A stretch of 64,000 nucleotides of DNA from Streptomyces reniochalinae (GCF_003323735.1 NZ_QOIM01000018.1:124001-188000), one strand, 5' to 3'; counted from the stretch's first letter, positions 17,428-26,945 are shown. Numbers and translations: made by a program. The notes: generated by a model not told the origin, from the letters alone.

Positions 17428-17457
17428 ATTTCGAACGACTGACGAAATATCGAACAC
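17428..17457 (+). promoter_or_regulatory. Candidate IclR operator downstream of the promoter
   Basis: GAAATATCGAACAC at 17444-17457 matches, at 13 of 14 positions, GAAATCTCGAACAC in the leader of the IclR gene (minus strand of 26567-26580). A second TCGAAC lies 20 bp upstream (17431-17436), and ATTTCG/CGAAAT form a dyad around it. The shared motif ties the operon to the IclR regulator encoded at its far end. Confidence 0.55.
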
Positions 17458-17506
17458 GTCGGCGCCGCGACCTCGGTGCGGCAGCGAGTGACAGGGAGCG
17501 GCTCTC

Positions 17507-18673
17507 GTGCGTATCACCGGCATCAGCACCCATGTGGTCGGCACCCCGTGGCGGAACCTGACGTACGTCCAGGTCCACACCGACGAGGGCCTCACCGGCG
17601 TCGGCGAGACCCGGATGCTGGGCCACACCGACGCGCTGCTCGGCTATCTGCGTGAGGCCGAGGCCAACCACATCGCGGGCTCCGACCCGTTCCGCACCGA
17701 GGACCTGGTGCGCCGCATGAAGTACGGGGACTTCGGGCGGGCCGGCGAGATCGTGATGTCCGGCATCGCCTGCGTCGAGACGGCCTGCTGGGACATCAAG
17801 GGCAAGGCGCTGGGCGTGCCCGTCTGGCAGCTGCTGGGCGGCAACGTCACCGACAGCGTGAAGGCGTACGCCAACGGCTGGTACACCACCGAACGCACCC
17901 CCGAGGCCTACCACCGCGCAGCCAAGGACGTCATGGCCCGCGGCTACCGCGCCCTGAAGATCGACCCGTTCGGCACCGGACACCTCGAACTCTCCCACCA
18001 GGACACGCGCTACGCCGTCTCCCTCATCGAGGCGGTCAGGGACGCCATCGGGCCCGAGGCCGAGCTGATGCTGGAGATGCACGGGCGCTTCGCCCCCGCC
18101 ACCGCCGTGCGGCTGGCCCGCGAGATGGCGCCGTTCCGGCCCGCGTGGCTGGAGGAGCCGGTGCCGCCGGAGAACCTCAAGGCGCTGGCCAAGGTCGCCG
18201 AGAAGGTCGAGACACCGGTGGCCACCGGCGAGCGCGTCCACGACCGGATCGAGTTCCGGGAACTGTTCGAGAGCCAGGCCGCCGACATCCTCCAGCCCGA
18301 CCTCGGCCACCTCGGCGGCATCGCCGAGACCCGCAAGCTGGCCGCCACCGCCGAGACCCACTACATGCTGCTCGCCCCGCACAACGTCGGCGGCCCGGTG
18401 CTGACCGCCGCCAGCCTCCAGGTCGGCTTCGCCACCCCCAACTTCAAAGTCCTGGAGCACTTCAACGACTTCGCCGACGCCCAGATTCAGCAGGTCGTCA
18501 AGGGCGCGCCCCGGGTCGATCCCGAGACCGGCTGCTTCGCCCTGAGCCACGCCCCGGGGCTCGGCGTCGAGTTGGACGTCGAGGCGGCGGCCGCCTTCCC
18601 GCAGCAGCGGGCCCACTTCGACCTGTGGGCCGAGGGCTGGGAGACGCGGAACCCGGCGGGCGGTGCCCGGTGA
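17507..18673 (+). CDS. Enolase-superfamily acid-sugar dehydratase
   Basis: A 388-residue member of the mandelate racemase/galactonate dehydratase branch. The capping domain is followed by the barrel with ALKIDPFG (general base Lys region), metal ligands in LMLEMHGRF, WLEEPVPPEN and TGERVH, the QPDLGHLGG strand and the catalytic His in LLAPHNVGG. Family members remove water from aldonates to give 2-keto-3-deoxy acids. It differs from the DgoD-type enzyme at 35425 (MEMHGR rather than DFHGR, HNVGG rather than HCPLG), so the substrate is probably different. The start is GTG at 17507 behind AGGGAG. It is first in the operon and overlaps the dehydrogenase by GTGA. Confidence 0.82.
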   Translation: MRITGISTHVVGTPWRNLTYVQVHTDEGLTGVGETRMLGHTDALLGYLREAEANHIAGSDPFRTEDLVRRMKYGDFGRAGEIVMSGIACVETACWDIKGKALGVPVWQLLGGNVTDSVKAYANGWYTTERTPEAYHRAAKDVMARGYRALKIDPFGTGHLELSHQDTRYAVSLIEAVRDAIGPEAELMLEMHGRFAPATAVRLAREMAPFRPAWLEEPVPPENLKALAKVAEKVETPVATGERVHDRIEFRELFESQAADILQPDLGHLGGIAETRKLAATAETHYMLLAPHNVGGPVLTAASLQVGFATPNFKVLEHFNDFADAQIQQVVKGAPRVDPETGCFALSHAPGLGVELDVEAAAAFPQQRAHFDLWAEGWETRNPAGGAR

Positions 18674-19683
18674 GCGGGGACGCCGCCGTCCTCCTCGACG
18701 CGCCGGGCACCGTCCGGCTCGTCCCGCACACACCGCGCCCGCCGGGCCCGGGCGAGGCGCAGGTGCGGGTGCACGCGGCCGGGATCTGCGGCAGCGACCG
18801 CGAGCTGTACCTGGGCAGCCGCCCCGCACCCTACGCCCGCTACCCCGTCACGCCGGGACACGAGTGGTCGGGCACCGTCGCCGAGGTCGGCGCGGGGGTG
18901 CCGCAGGCACTGGCGGGCCGCAAGGTGGTGGGGGAGGGGTTCCGCAACTGCCAGGTGTGCGAGCGCTGCCACACCGGGCAGACCACGCTGTGCGCGGCCG
19001 GATACGCCGAGACGGGCTTCACCGAGCCAGGCGCCATGGCCCCCACCCTCACCCTTCCCGCCCGGCTGCTGCACCCGCTGCCCGACGAGGCGGACCTGGA
19101 CGCCGCCGCTCTGCTGGAGCCGGCCGCGTGCGTGGCCGCCGCCGCGCTGCGCGCCGGGGTGCGCCCCGGTGACCGGGTGGCCGTCGTGGGGGACGGCACG
19201 CTCGGCATGCTGGCGCTCAGGCTGCTGGCGGCCGGCTCGCCCGCAAAGCTGCTGCTGACCGGGGCGCGGCCCGAGCGCGCCGCGCTCGCCGCCGCCTTTG
19301 GAGCCACCGCCTACCGGCACCATGAGGAGGTGGCCGACCTGGGCGGCTACGACGTCGTCGTCGAGGCGGCGGGCGCCGTCGGGTCCGCACGGCAGGCGGC
19401 GGGGCTGCTGCGGCGCGGCGGCCGGCTCGTGCTGACCGGCCTGCCACCCGCGGCGGATCCCGGGCTCGATCCGGCCGCGCTCGTCCTCGGGCAGACCGAG
19501 GTGCACACCGTCTTCGGGGCACCGCCCGCCGCCTGGGCGCACGCCGTGCGCACGTTCGCCTGCGGGCTGCTCGACCCGCTGCCGCTGGTCACCCACAGGA
19601 TGCCCCTGCACGACTACGAGAAGGCCGTCGCCCTCACCGGTGACGGCGCCCCCTCGGTCGGCAAGGTCCTGCTCCACCCCTGA
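18670..19683 (+). CDS. Zinc-binding alcohol dehydrogenase family protein (sugar dehydrogenase-like)
   Basis: A 337-residue medium-chain dehydrogenase. The catalytic zinc Cys lies in [12 protein letters not shown], the His-Glu pair in PGHEWSG, and the structural zinc cysteines in [15 protein letters not shown]. The NAD-binding glycine motif [12 protein letters not shown] follows. Related enzymes oxidise polyols, galactose or threonine-like substrates. The GTG start at 18670 overlaps the dehydratase stop. With the lactonase at 24915 and the dehydratase upstream, it could supply the first oxidation step of a non-phosphorylating sugar-acid pathway. Confidence 0.82.
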   Translation: MSGDAAVLLDAPGTVRLVPHTPRPPGPGEAQVRVHAAGICGSDRELYLGSRPAPYARYPVTPGHEWSGTVAEVGAGVPQALAGRKVVGEGFRNCQVCERCHTGQTTLCAAGYAETGFTEPGAMAPTLTLPARLLHPLPDEADLDAAALLEPAACVAAAALRAGVRPGDRVAVVGDGTLGMLALRLLAAGSPAKLLLTGARPERAALAAAFGATAYRHHEEVADLGGYDVVVEAAGAVGSARQAAGLLRRGGRLVLTGLPPAADPGLDPAALVLGQTEVHTVFGAPPAAWAHAVRTFACGLLDPLPLVTHRMPLHDYEKAVALTGDGAPSVGKVLLHP

Positions 19684-19740
19684 ACCCCGCCGAACACCCC
19701 TGCCGGCCCTTGACACTTCCGCCCCGCCGAAGGAGCCCGT

Positions 19741-20751
19741 GTGAGCACCACCGTCCGCCATCCCGGCGAACCCGCCCTCACCGCGCTCGGGCTGCCCGCG
19801 CCCGAGCCCGAACCCGCCGACTCCTCCCCCCACACCTTCCCCGACGGGGGGCGGTGGCGCACCGAGGTGCCCTCCTGCGAGGGGCCCGAGGCGCTGGCCG
19901 TCGTCCTGGAGGAGTCCGCGCGCCTGGACGTGCCCCTGCACCGCATCAGCCAGGGCAGCGGCATCTGGATGCTCACCGACGCGGAGATCACCGAGATGGT
20001 CGAGGCGTGCGCCGCGCACCGGGTCGAGCTGTGCCTGTTCACCGGGCCACGCGGCACCTGGGACACGGGCGCCGCCACCCGCACCGAGTCGGGCGGCGCC
20101 GGGCTGCGGGCGCGCGGGCACAGCGCGCTCGCCGGCTGCGTCGAGGACGCCGTGCGCGCCACCGAACTGGGGGTGCGCTGCCTGCTGGTGGCCGACGAGG
20201 GCGTGCTGTGGACACTGCACCGCGCCCGCGCCACCGGCGTGCTGCCCGCCGAGGTGACGCTGAAGGTCTCGGCCTTGGTCGGCCCGGTCAACCCCGCCTC
20301 GTACGCCGTCCACGAGCGGCTGGGCGCCGACTCGCTCAACGTCCCCAGCGACCTGGCCCCGGGCCACCTCACGGAGATCCGCCGGGTGAGCGCGGCCCCG
20401 CTGGACCTGTACATCGAGGCGCCCGACGACCTCGGCGGCTACGTGAGGATGTACGAACTGGCCGAGCTGATCCGGCGCGGAGCACCGCTCTACCTGAAGT
20501 TCGGGCTGGCCAAGGCGCCCGGCGTCTACCCGTCGGGGCGGCACCTGCGCGAGACGGTGCTCCAGACGGCACGCGAGCGGGTCCGCCGCGGCCGGCTCGC
20601 CCTCGACCTGCTGGCCCGGCACGGCGCCGACGGCGGCATGTCGCCGCTCGGCTCCCGGCTGCCGGGCGCCCTGCACCGCTTCCCGCACGACGCGGAGCGA
20701 TCCCGGCCCAGCCAGCGCACCGCGAACGTCCAGTCCTGCGAAGGGAACTGA
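19741..20751 (+). CDS. TIM-barrel-like protein, possible U32 peptidase relative, in a sugar operon
   Basis: A 336-residue soluble protein with no confident family. Alternating beta-alpha units suggest a TIM barrel: [94 protein letters not shown]. The layout resembles proteins called peptidase U32 or hypothetical in similar sugar-transport operons, but the U32 signature is not clear to me. The start is GTG at 19741. It lies between the dehydrogenase and the ChvE-type binding protein, so a role in the same sugar pathway, for example as aldolase or isomerase, is possible. That role is inference only. Confidence 0.6.
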   Translation: MSTTVRHPGEPALTALGLPAPEPEPADSSPHTFPDGGRWRTEVPSCEGPEALAVVLEESARLDVPLHRISQGSGIWMLTDAEITEMVEACAAHRVELCLFTGPRGTWDTGAATRTESGGAGLRARGHSALAGCVEDAVRATELGVRCLLVADEGVLWTLHRARATGVLPAEVTLKVSALVGPVNPASYAVHERLGADSLNVPSDLAPGHLTEIRRVSAAPLDLYIEAPDDLGGYVRMYELAELIRRGAPLYLKFGLAKAPGVYPSGRHLRETVLQTARERVRRGRLALDLLARHGADGGMSPLGSRLPGALHRFPHDAERSRPSQRTANVQSCEGN

Positions 20752-20753
20752 CC

Positions 20754-21878
20754 ATGCGCACCCGCAGACGCCGCGTCGCCGCTTGTGCGGTGCTGGCGGC
20801 CGCACTCGCCGCCGGGCTGACCTCCTGCGGCCAGGAGGCCCGCGGCGGCAGCCGCTACCAGCCCGACGCGGGCAAGGGCGGCACCGTCGGCATCGCCATG
20901 CCCACCAAGTCCTCCGAGCGGTGGATAGCCGACGGCAAGAACATGGCCGAGCAGTTCCGCAAGGCCGGGTACAAGGCCGATCTCCAGTACGGCGACGACA
21001 AGGTCGAGAACCAGGTCGCCCAGATCGAGAACATGATCACCAAGGGGCACCGGCTGCTGGTCGTCGCCGCCATCGACGGCTCGGCCCTCACCCACGTCCT
21101 GACGCGTGCGGCCGAGGCCCACATCCCCGTCATCTCCTACGACCGGCTCATCCTGGGCACCGAGAACGTCGACTACTACGCCTCCTTCGACAACGAGCGC
21201 GTCGGCGAACTCCAGGGCCAGTACATCCTCGACCGCCTGGGTCTGAAGAAGCCCGACGCCGACGCCGCCGACGACGAGCGCCACACCATCGAGCTGTTCG
21301 CGGGATCGCCCGACGACAACAACACCAAGTACTTCTGGAACGGCGCGATGAAGACGCTGCGGCCCTACCTGCGCACAGGACAGCTGGTGGTGCGCAGCAA
21401 GCAGACGAAGATGAACCAGGCCACCACCCTGCGCTGGGACGGCGGCACGGCGCAAAAACGCATGGACGACCTGCTCAGCAAGAACTACGGCAGCGCCGAC
21501 GTGGACGCGGTGCTCTCCCCCTACGACGGCATCTCCATCGGCATCATCTCCGCGCTCAAGAGCGCCGGCTACGGCACCAAGCGGCATCCGCTGCCCGTCG
21601 TCACGGGCCAGGACGCCGAGCTCGCCTCGGTGAAGTCCATCGTGGCGGGGGAGCAGACCCAGACCGTCTTCAAGGACACCCGCAAGCTGGCCAAGCAGGC
21701 CGTCCAGATGGGCGACGCCGTCCTCACCGGCAAGAAGCCCGAGGTCAACAACACCACCGACTACGACAACGGGAAGAAGGTCGTCCCCGCCTACCTCCTC
21801 AAACCTGTCTCCGTCGACAAGAAGAACACCCAGCTCCTCATCGACGAGGGCTACTTCACCAAGGAGCAGCTGCGGTGA
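20754..21878 (+). CDS. chvE: ChvE-type multiple-sugar-binding lipoprotein
   Basis: A 374-residue periplasmic-binding-fold lipoprotein (family 2, ribose/xylose/galactose type). The signal peptide is RRRR-led, with lipobox LTSC and Cys25. The mature part shows [45 protein letters not shown] and [11 protein letters not shown], the pattern of ChvE/XylF sugar binders. It starts 2 nt after the previous stop and overlaps the ATPase start by GTGA. In Agrobacterium ChvE binds several aldoses and sugar acids; the ligand here is probably a monosaccharide feeding the dehydratase. Confidence 0.87.
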   Translation: MRTRRRRVAACAVLAAALAAGLTSCGQEARGGSRYQPDAGKGGTVGIAMPTKSSERWIADGKNMAEQFRKAGYKADLQYGDDKVENQVAQIENMITKGHRLLVVAAIDGSALTHVLTRAAEAHIPVISYDRLILGTENVDYYASFDNERVGELQGQYILDRLGLKKPDADAADDERHTIELFAGSPDDNNTKYFWNGAMKTLRPYLRTGQLVVRSKQTKMNQATTLRWDGGTAQKRMDDLLSKNYGSADVDAVLSPYDGISIGIISALKSAGYGTKRHPLPVVTGQDAELASVKSIVAGEQTQTVFKDTRKLAKQAVQMGDAVLTGKKPEVNNTTDYDNGKKVVPAYLLKPVSVDKKNTQLLIDEGYFTKEQLR

Positions 21879-23467
21879 GCGCCGCCGAAGCGGGGCCCGT
21901 CCTGGAGATGCGGAACATCACCAAGACCTTCCCCGGAGTCACCGCGCTCAGCGACGTCAACCTGACCGTGCGCCCCGGCGAGATCCACGCGGTCTGCGGC
22001 GAGAACGGCGCGGGGAAGTCGACGCTCATGAAGGTGCTCAGCGGCGTCCACCCGCACGGCGGCTACGACGGGGAGATCCGCCTGTTCGGCGAGCCGGTCG
22101 CCTTCAAGGACATCCGCGCCAGCGAGGCCCGCGGCATCGTCATCATCCACCAGGAACTCGCCCTCGTGCCCTTCTTGTCCATCGCGGAGAACATCTTCCT
22201 GGGCAACGAGCAGCGCACCGGCGCGCGCGGGGTCGTGGACTGGAACGCCACTCTCCAGCGGGCCACCCGGCTGCTGAGGCGCGTCGGGCTGCGCGAGAAC
22301 CCGCAGACGGCCGTCGCCGACATCGGCGTGGGCAAACAGCAGCTGGTGGAGATCGCCAAAGCGCTCTCCAAGGAGGTCAAGCTGCTGATCCTGGACGAGC
22401 CGACCGCCGCGCTCAACGACGAGGACAGCGCGAGCCTCCTCCAACTGATCCTGGAACTGCGCGACCAGGGCATCGCCAGCATCGTCATCTCGCACAAGCT
22501 GGGCGAGATCCGCAGCATCGCCGACACCGTCACCATCCTGCGCGACGGCCGGACCATCGAGACGCTGACCGTACGGGAGGACCCCGCGCGGCCGGCCGAG
22601 CTGTCCGAGGACCGCATCATCCGCGGCATGGTGGGCCGCGACCTCGACCACCGCTTCCCCGACCGCACCCCCTACGAGGGCGACCACGCCACCGCGCTGG
22701 AGATCGAGGGGTGGACGGTGCGCCACCCCGTCGACCACCAGCGCAAGGTCGTCGACGACGCGTCGCTGACCGTACGGCGCGGCGAGATCGTCGGCATCGC
22801 GGGGCTGATGGGCGCCGGCCGCACCGAGCTGGCCATGTCCGTCTTCGGCCGCTCCTACGGCCTGTACGAGGCGGGCACCCTGCGGATCGCGGGCCGCCAG
22901 GTGCGGGCGAAGACCGTGCCGGCGGCGATCGAGGCCGGCCTCGCGTACGTCACCGAGGACCGCAAGCGCTACGGGCTCAACCTGATCGACACCATCAACC
23001 GCAACATCTCGCTGGCGTCGCTGCCCGCCATGGTCAGGCGCGGCGTCGTCGACGAGCACCACGAGCGTTCCGTCGCCGAGCGCTACCGCAACTCCATGAA
23101 CATCAAGGCACCCACCGTGCACGAACAGACCGGCCGGCTGTCCGGCGGCAACCAGCAGAAGGTCGTGCTCAGCAAGTGGATACACGCCGACCCTGACGTG
23201 CTGATCCTGGACGAGCCGACCCGGGGCATCGACGTGGGTGCCAAGTACGAGATCTACACCGTCATCGACGCTCTCGCAGCCCAGGGGAAAGCCGTGCTGT
23301 TCATCTCCTCCGAACTGCCCGAACTGCTGGGCATGTGCGACCGCATCTACACCATGGCCGAGGGCCGGCTGACCGCCGAGATCGCACGGGCCGACGCCGG
23401 ACAGGAAGTCCTCATGCGCCACATGACCCGCCGGCAGCCCGCCGCCGGCGCCCGGAACAGAGACTGA
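21875..23467 (+). CDS. gguA: Sugar ABC transporter ATPase with two nucleotide-binding domains, GguA/MmsA type
   Basis: A 530-residue double ATPase of the ribose/multiple-sugar class. Domain 1 carries Walker [10 protein letters not shown], Walker [14 protein letters not shown] and the switch His in VISHKLGEI. Domain 2 has the degenerate P-loop GLMGAGRTE that is normal for this family, signature [14 protein letters not shown] and Walker [13 protein letters not shown]. It works with the single permease gene downstream. The start is GTG at 21875, overlapping the binding-protein stop. Confidence 0.9.
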   Translation: MSAAEAGPVLEMRNITKTFPGVTALSDVNLTVRPGEIHAVCGENGAGKSTLMKVLSGVHPHGGYDGEIRLFGEPVAFKDIRASEARGIVIIHQELALVPFLSIAENIFLGNEQRTGARGVVDWNATLQRATRLLRRVGLRENPQTAVADIGVGKQQLVEIAKALSKEVKLLILDEPTAALNDEDSASLLQLILELRDQGIASIVISHKLGEIRSIADTVTILRDGRTIETLTVREDPARPAELSEDRIIRGMVGRDLDHRFPDRTPYEGDHATALEIEGWTVRHPVDHQRKVVDDASLTVRRGEIVGIAGLMGAGRTELAMSVFGRSYGLYEAGTLRIAGRQVRAKTVPAAIEAGLAYVTEDRKRYGLNLIDTINRNISLASLPAMVRRGVVDEHHERSVAERYRNSMNIKAPTVHEQTGRLSGGNQQKVVLSKWIHADPDVLILDEPTRGIDVGAKYEIYTVIDALAAQGKAVLFISSELPELLGMCDRIYTMAEGRLTAEIARADAGQEVLMRHMTRRQPAAGARNRD

Positions 23468-23475
23468 GGCCCGCC

Positions 23476-24711
23476 ATGACGACCACCACCCGCTCCCCGC
23501 ACTCCGGCATACCGCCGCAGCAGCCGTCCGCCGCCCGCTCGGCGGGCGCGGTGCTGCTGGAGAACATGCGCGGCCACATGCGCCAGTACGGGATGCTCAC
23601 GGCGCTGCTGCTCATCGTCGTGCTCTTCCAGATCTGGACCGACGGCACGCTGCTGCTGCCCAACAACGTCTCCAACCTCATCCAGCAGAACGGCTACATC
23701 CTCATCCTGGCCATGGGCATGATGATCGTCATCATCGCCGGGCACATCGACCTGTCCGTCGGCTCGCTGGTGGCCTTCGTGGGCGCCATGGCCGCGGTGA
23801 TGATGGTCAAGGGCGGCATGCCCTGGGGACTCGCACTGGCCCTCTCACTGCTGATCGGCGCGGTCGCCGGCGCCTGGCAGGGCTTCTTCATCGCCTACGT
23901 CGGCATCCCGTCCTTCATCGTGACCCTCGCCGGGATGCTGCTCTTCCGCGGCCTGACACAGATCGTGCTGGAAGGCCGCTCCCTGTCCCCGTTCCCCGGC
24001 GGCTTCCAGAACCTCGCCAAGGGCTTCATCCCCGAGATGGGCCCCTACACCCAGTACCACAACCCGACACTGGTGATCGGGCTGGTCGCCCTCGCTCTCC
24101 TCCTGCTGCGCGAACACCGCGACCGCAAGAGGCAGTTGGCGTACGAACTGGAGGTGCTGCCGACGGGGCTGTGGGTCGGCAAGTGCGTGGCCATCGCCGC
24201 CGCCGTCATCGCCTTCACCCTGACGCTCGCCAGCTTCCACGGCGTACCCGTCGTCATGCTGGTCATGGGCGCGCTGCTGATCGGCCTCGGCTATGTGATG
24301 CGCAACGCCGTGGTCGGCCGGCACGTGTACGCGCTCGGCGGCAACAAGGCCGCGGCCAAGCTGTCCGGCGTCAAGGACCAGCGCGTCACCTTCCTCGTCT
24401 TCGTCAACATGGGGGTCCTCGCCGCGCTCGCCGGGTGCGTCTACGCCGCCCGGCTCAACGCCGGCACCCCGCAGGCGGGCCTCAACTTCGAACTGGAGGC
24501 CATCGCCGCCTCCTTCATCGGCGGCGCGTCCATGAGCGGCGGCGTCGGCACGGTGATGGGCGCCGTCATCGGCGGACTCGTGCTGGGCGTGCTCAACAAC
24601 GGCATGTCGCTGGTCGGCATCGGCACCGACTACCAGCAGGTCATCAAGGGCCTGGTGCTGCTCGCCGCCGTCGGCTTCGACGTCTGGAACAAGCGCAAGG
24701 CAGGACGCTGA
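23476..24711 (+). CDS. gguB: Sugar ABC transporter permease, GguB/MmsB type
   Basis: A 411-residue membrane permease with about ten helices. The conserved family stretch is HIDLSVGSLVAFVGAMAAV, and a late motif GGNKAAAKLSG matches the cytoplasmic loop of RbsC-like permeases. It forms the channel for the ChvE/GguA pair. The ATG at 23476 lies 8 nt after the ATPase stop; a longer frame upstream is antisense-like in composition. It is the last gene of the operon and is followed by a repeat-rich terminator region. Confidence 0.88.
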   Translation: MTTTTRSPHSGIPPQQPSAARSAGAVLLENMRGHMRQYGMLTALLLIVVLFQIWTDGTLLLPNNVSNLIQQNGYILILAMGMMIVIIAGHIDLSVGSLVAFVGAMAAVMMVKGGMPWGLALALSLLIGAVAGAWQGFFIAYVGIPSFIVTLAGMLLFRGLTQIVLEGRSLSPFPGGFQNLAKGFIPEMGPYTQYHNPTLVIGLVALALLLLREHRDRKRQLAYELEVLPTGLWVGKCVAIAAAVIAFTLTLASFHGVPVVMLVMGALLIGLGYVMRNAVVGRHVYALGGNKAAAKLSGVKDQRVTFLVFVNMGVLAALAGCVYAARLNAGTPQAGLNFELEAIAASFIGGASMSGGVGTVMGAVIGGLVLGVLNNGMSLVGIGTDYQQVIKGLVLLAAVGFDVWNKRKAGR

Positions 24712-24910
24712 GGCCCTCAAGCACCCCGGACTCCGCCCGGGAGGCGCCCCCGGGCGGGCTGAGAAGCAGCCCGCCCCCAGCCTTCGGCCGGGAGGTGCCC
24801 CCAGGCCCTTGAGGACGAGCGAAGCGACACAACCGGGGGCTGGGTTGGGCCTTTGGACGGAGTCCGGGAGAAGCCCCCGTCTCGGGAAGGCGCGGGGTCG
24901 GGGAAGAGGA
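24712..24910. repeat. Mosaic of Streptomyces-type intergenic palindromes with terminator hairpin
   Basis: This gap between convergent operons holds several nested palindromes. The strongest is GGGCGGGCTG at 24752-24761 against CAGCCCGCCC at 24767-24776, a perfect 10-bp stem with a 5-nt loop that should terminate the permease transcript. Near 24776-24808 lies a CCCCAGCCTTCGGCCGGGAG segment and near 24808-24818 a TTGAGGACGAGC segment, both resembling dispersed intergenic elements I know from other Streptomyces genomes. CCCGGACTCCG and CGGAGTCCGGG form a wider inverted pair (about 24725-24871). Confidence 0.6.
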
Positions 24911-24914
24911 ACCC

Positions 24915-25760
24915 TCAGCCCGCGAAGGGGGGTTGAGGCAGGCCCCGGCCCGCGTCCGGGAGGACGAAGAGCGAGCCGTCCCGCGCCGAGGGGGACGCCA
25001 GCCCCGCGCGGGCCGAGGTGACGTAGAGGTCACCCAGACCGGCGCCGCCGAACGCACAGGCGGTGGGCCGCACAACGGGCATCTCGATCACCCGGTCCAG
25101 CACCCCGCCAGGGGTGTAGCGCCGCACGGCCGCGCCGTCCCACAGCGCCACCCACACACAGCCGTCCGCGTCGACGGTCAGCCCGTCGGGGAAGCCCGCG
25201 CCCTCCTCGACCACCGCCAGCGGCCGGCGCCCCGTCACCAGACCGTCCTCGCGCACGTCCCACACGTCGACGCGGCGGGTCGGGCTGTCGACGTGGTACA
25301 TGCGTGTGCCGTCGGGGCTCCAGCCGGTCCCGTTGGAGACGGTGACGCCGGCCAGGACGGTGGTCGCCGTGGAGCCCCCGGCGAGCCGCACCAGGGTGCC
25401 GCCGCCCGGCTTCTCGTCGTAGTGCATCGTGCCCGCCCACAGGGCGCCGTCAGGGGCGACGGCGGCGTCGTTGCCGCGCCGCCCGGCGACCGGGTCGTGC
25501 AGCAGCCAGGTGAAGCGCCCCTCGGCGTCGTACGCGCCGATCCCGTCCCGCAGGTTGACGACCAGCCCGCCGCCCGCGCGCGGCTTGGCGGCGCCCACGT
25601 GCGCTTCCGTCGTCAGCACGGTGCGCCGGCCGTCGGCGGGGTCGTAGGTGTGGACGCGGGCGCCGAGGATGTCGACCCAGATCAGAAGGCCCCGCGCCGC
25701 GTCCCACGTCGGCCCCTCGCCCAGCGCCGCCTGGGCCCGCACCACCGTGGCCACACCCAT
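24915..25760 (-). CDS. SMP-30/gluconolactonase family lactonase
   Basis: A 281-residue six-bladed beta-propeller lactonase. It has ALGEGPTWDAARGLLIWVDI at the start (metal-binding Glu in LGEGP), VSNGTGWSPDGTRMYHVDSP in the middle, FPDGLTVDADGCVWVALWDG, and the late RPTACAFGG. Such enzymes open aldono-lactones to aldonates using a divalent metal. Its ATG overlaps the stop of the IclR gene (TGATG), so regulator and lactonase are one transcription unit facing the transporter/dehydratase operon. It would fit between the dehydrogenase and the dehydratase in an oxidative sugar pathway. Confidence 0.85.
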   Translation of the reverse strand: MGVATVVRAQAALGEGPTWDAARGLLIWVDILGARVHTYDPADGRRTVLTTEAHVGAAKPRAGGGLVVNLRDGIGAYDAEGRFTWLLHDPVAGRRGNDAAVAPDGALWAGTMHYDEKPGGGTLVRLAGGSTATTVLAGVTVSNGTGWSPDGTRMYHVDSPTRRVDVWDVREDGLVTGRRPLAVVEEGAGFPDGLTVDADGCVWVALWDGAAVRRYTPGGVLDRVIEMPVVRPTACAFGGAGLGDLYVTSARAGLASPSARDGSLFVLPDAGRGLPQPPFAG

Positions 25761-26530
25761 CACAGCCCCCTGTGTCCCAGCCGTTCGGACAGCCGCGCGG
25801 CGCCGCTCCTGGCCAACTCCTCCAGCTCGGCGCGGCGCTCGGCGCTCCACCTGACCAACGGTACGGACACCGACAGCGCGGCCACCACCCGCCCGGAGCG
25901 GTCCCGTACCGGCGCTGCCACACAGCTGACGTCCGGGTTGGACTCGCTCTCCTCCACGGCGGTGCCGCGCTCGGCGACGCGCTCCAACTCGGCGCGGAGG
26001 GCCGACGGGTCGGTGATGCTGTGCGGTGTCATGCCGTGCAGTTCCGCGCCCTCGGGAACGCGCGCGGCCAGTTCGTCGGCCGTCAGGCACGCCAGCAGCA
26101 TCTTGCCGACGGCCGTGCAGTGCGCGGGCAGCCGGCGCCCCGCGGCCGAGACCATCCGCACGGCCTGGGTGGAGTCGACCTTGGCGACGTAGATGACGTC
26201 GGTGTCCTCCAGGATCGCCACGTGCACGGTCTCGTCGCACGTCTGCGCCACCGAGCGGGCGACCTGCTGGCCCTCGGCCGCCAGATCGAGCTGTTCGGCG
26301 TACCTGCTGCCGAGCTGGTAGGGGCGCACCCCGAGCCGGTAGTGGCCCGGTCTGCCGGGCACCGGCACCAGGTAGGAGCGGGCGGTGAGGGTGGCGACGA
26401 GCTCATGGACGGTGGTGCGCGGCAGGTGCAGCCTGCGCACGATGTCCGGCGCGGTGAGCGTGCCGTCCCCTTCCAGGAACAGCTCCAGAATGTCCAGCGC
26501 CCGGGTCACAGCGGGCACGAGCCGCCCCAT
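25760..26530 (-). CDS. IclR family transcriptional regulator of the sugar-acid regulon
   Basis: A 256-residue IclR protein. The N-terminal winged helix has LDILELFLEGDGTLTAPDI and LHLPRTTVHELVATL (recognition helix); the C-terminal ligand domain includes VHVAILEDTDVIYVAKVDS, LPAHCTAVGKMLLA and PVRDRSGRVVAALSVSVP. IclR regulators typically respond to small organic acids. It is coupled to the lactonase gene, and its leader carries a motif also found at the promoter of the operon beginning at 17507, which argues that it controls both units. The start is ATG at 26530 with GGAGG just upstream. Confidence 0.88.
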   Translation of the reverse strand: MGRLVPAVTRALDILELFLEGDGTLTAPDIVRRLHLPRTTVHELVATLTARSYLVPVPGRPGHYRLGVRPYQLGSRYAEQLDLAAEGQQVARSVAQTCDETVHVAILEDTDVIYVAKVDSTQAVRMVSAAGRRLPAHCTAVGKMLLACLTADELAARVPEGAELHGMTPHSITDPSALRAELERVAERGTAVEESESNPDVSCVAAPVRDRSGRVVAALSVSVPLVRWSAERRAELEELARSGAARLSERLGHRGL

Positions 26531-26540
26531 GGAGCCCTCC

Positions 26541-26580
26541 AGTTCGTCCTGTTCGCTCTGTTCGCAGTGTTCGAGATTTC
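26541..26580 (-). promoter_or_regulatory. IclR autoregulatory site with 9-bp phased half-sites
   Basis: On the plus strand, AGTTCG at 26541, then TGTTCG at 26550, 26559 and 26568 are spaced exactly 9 bp apart, giving four direct CGAAC(A) half-sites on the coding strand just ahead of the IclR start. The last one is part of GAAATCTCGAACAC (minus strand of 26567-26580), which matches the operon site at 17444-17457 in 13 of 14 bases. This suggests autoregulation. Confidence 0.5.
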
Positions 26581-26637
26581 AGCACAGAGTCGAAGTCCCG
26601 AACAGTGTAGCGAGCGCGGCGGCCCGGGACAGGGCTC

Positions 26638-26662
26638 GGTTGGGTACCGGACGGCCGGGTAA
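26638..26662 (+). promoter_or_regulatory. Candidate SigB/F-type stress promoter
   Basis: GGTT at 26638-26641, a 15-bp spacer and GGGTAA at 26657-26662 fit the GNNT-N14-16-GGGTAY form used by the stress and sporulation sigma factors of Streptomyces. It lies 50 bp ahead of the small DUF6480 membrane protein gene. A SigB/F/G-type sigma gene is 1.4 kb downstream. Confidence 0.45.
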
Positions 26663-26711
26663 CCGCGCACCCGGAGGTGTACGAAGCCGCCTCGCGGTCC
26701 ACTCGGAGGGC

Positions 26712-26945
26712 ATGACCCACGCCAACCAGGACCCCGATCCCGACCCGGACCGCACCCCTGGACTGGAGCGCGGTGGACAGGTACCGCCCGGCGAGACCCC
26801 GCCCGCGGAAGGCAGCATGTCCGAGGCGGGTCCGCTGGAGACCCACAACCCGACCAAGGGCTGGAGCAAAGGCCCCCTCCTCCTGATCACACTCGTGGTC
26901 GTCGTCTTCCTCGTCTTCTTCATCGGCTACCTCGTGGGCCTGTAG
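26712..26945 (+). CDS. DUF6480-like small membrane protein
   Basis: A 77-residue protein. The first 50 residues are acidic and Pro-rich (DPDPDPDRTPGLERGG, VPPGETPPAEGSMSEAGP), and one membrane helix follows (LLLITLVVVVFLVFFIGYLV, about residues 55-74). This build matches the Streptomyces DUF6480 family of unknown function. The GGAGGG box is very close to the ATG at 26712; the internal ATG at codon 35 is less likely because the N-terminal motif is conserved as I recall the family. It has its own candidate stress-type promoter. Confidence 0.65.
   Translation: MTHANQDPDPDPDRTPGLERGGQVPPGETPPAEGSMSEAGPLETHNPTKGWSKGPLLLITLVVVVFLVFFIGYLVGL

Noticed and set aside
18487..20805. 772-codon open frame on the minus strand
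   Set aside because: Shadow of the dehydrogenase and barrel-protein genes; no motif or ribosome site.
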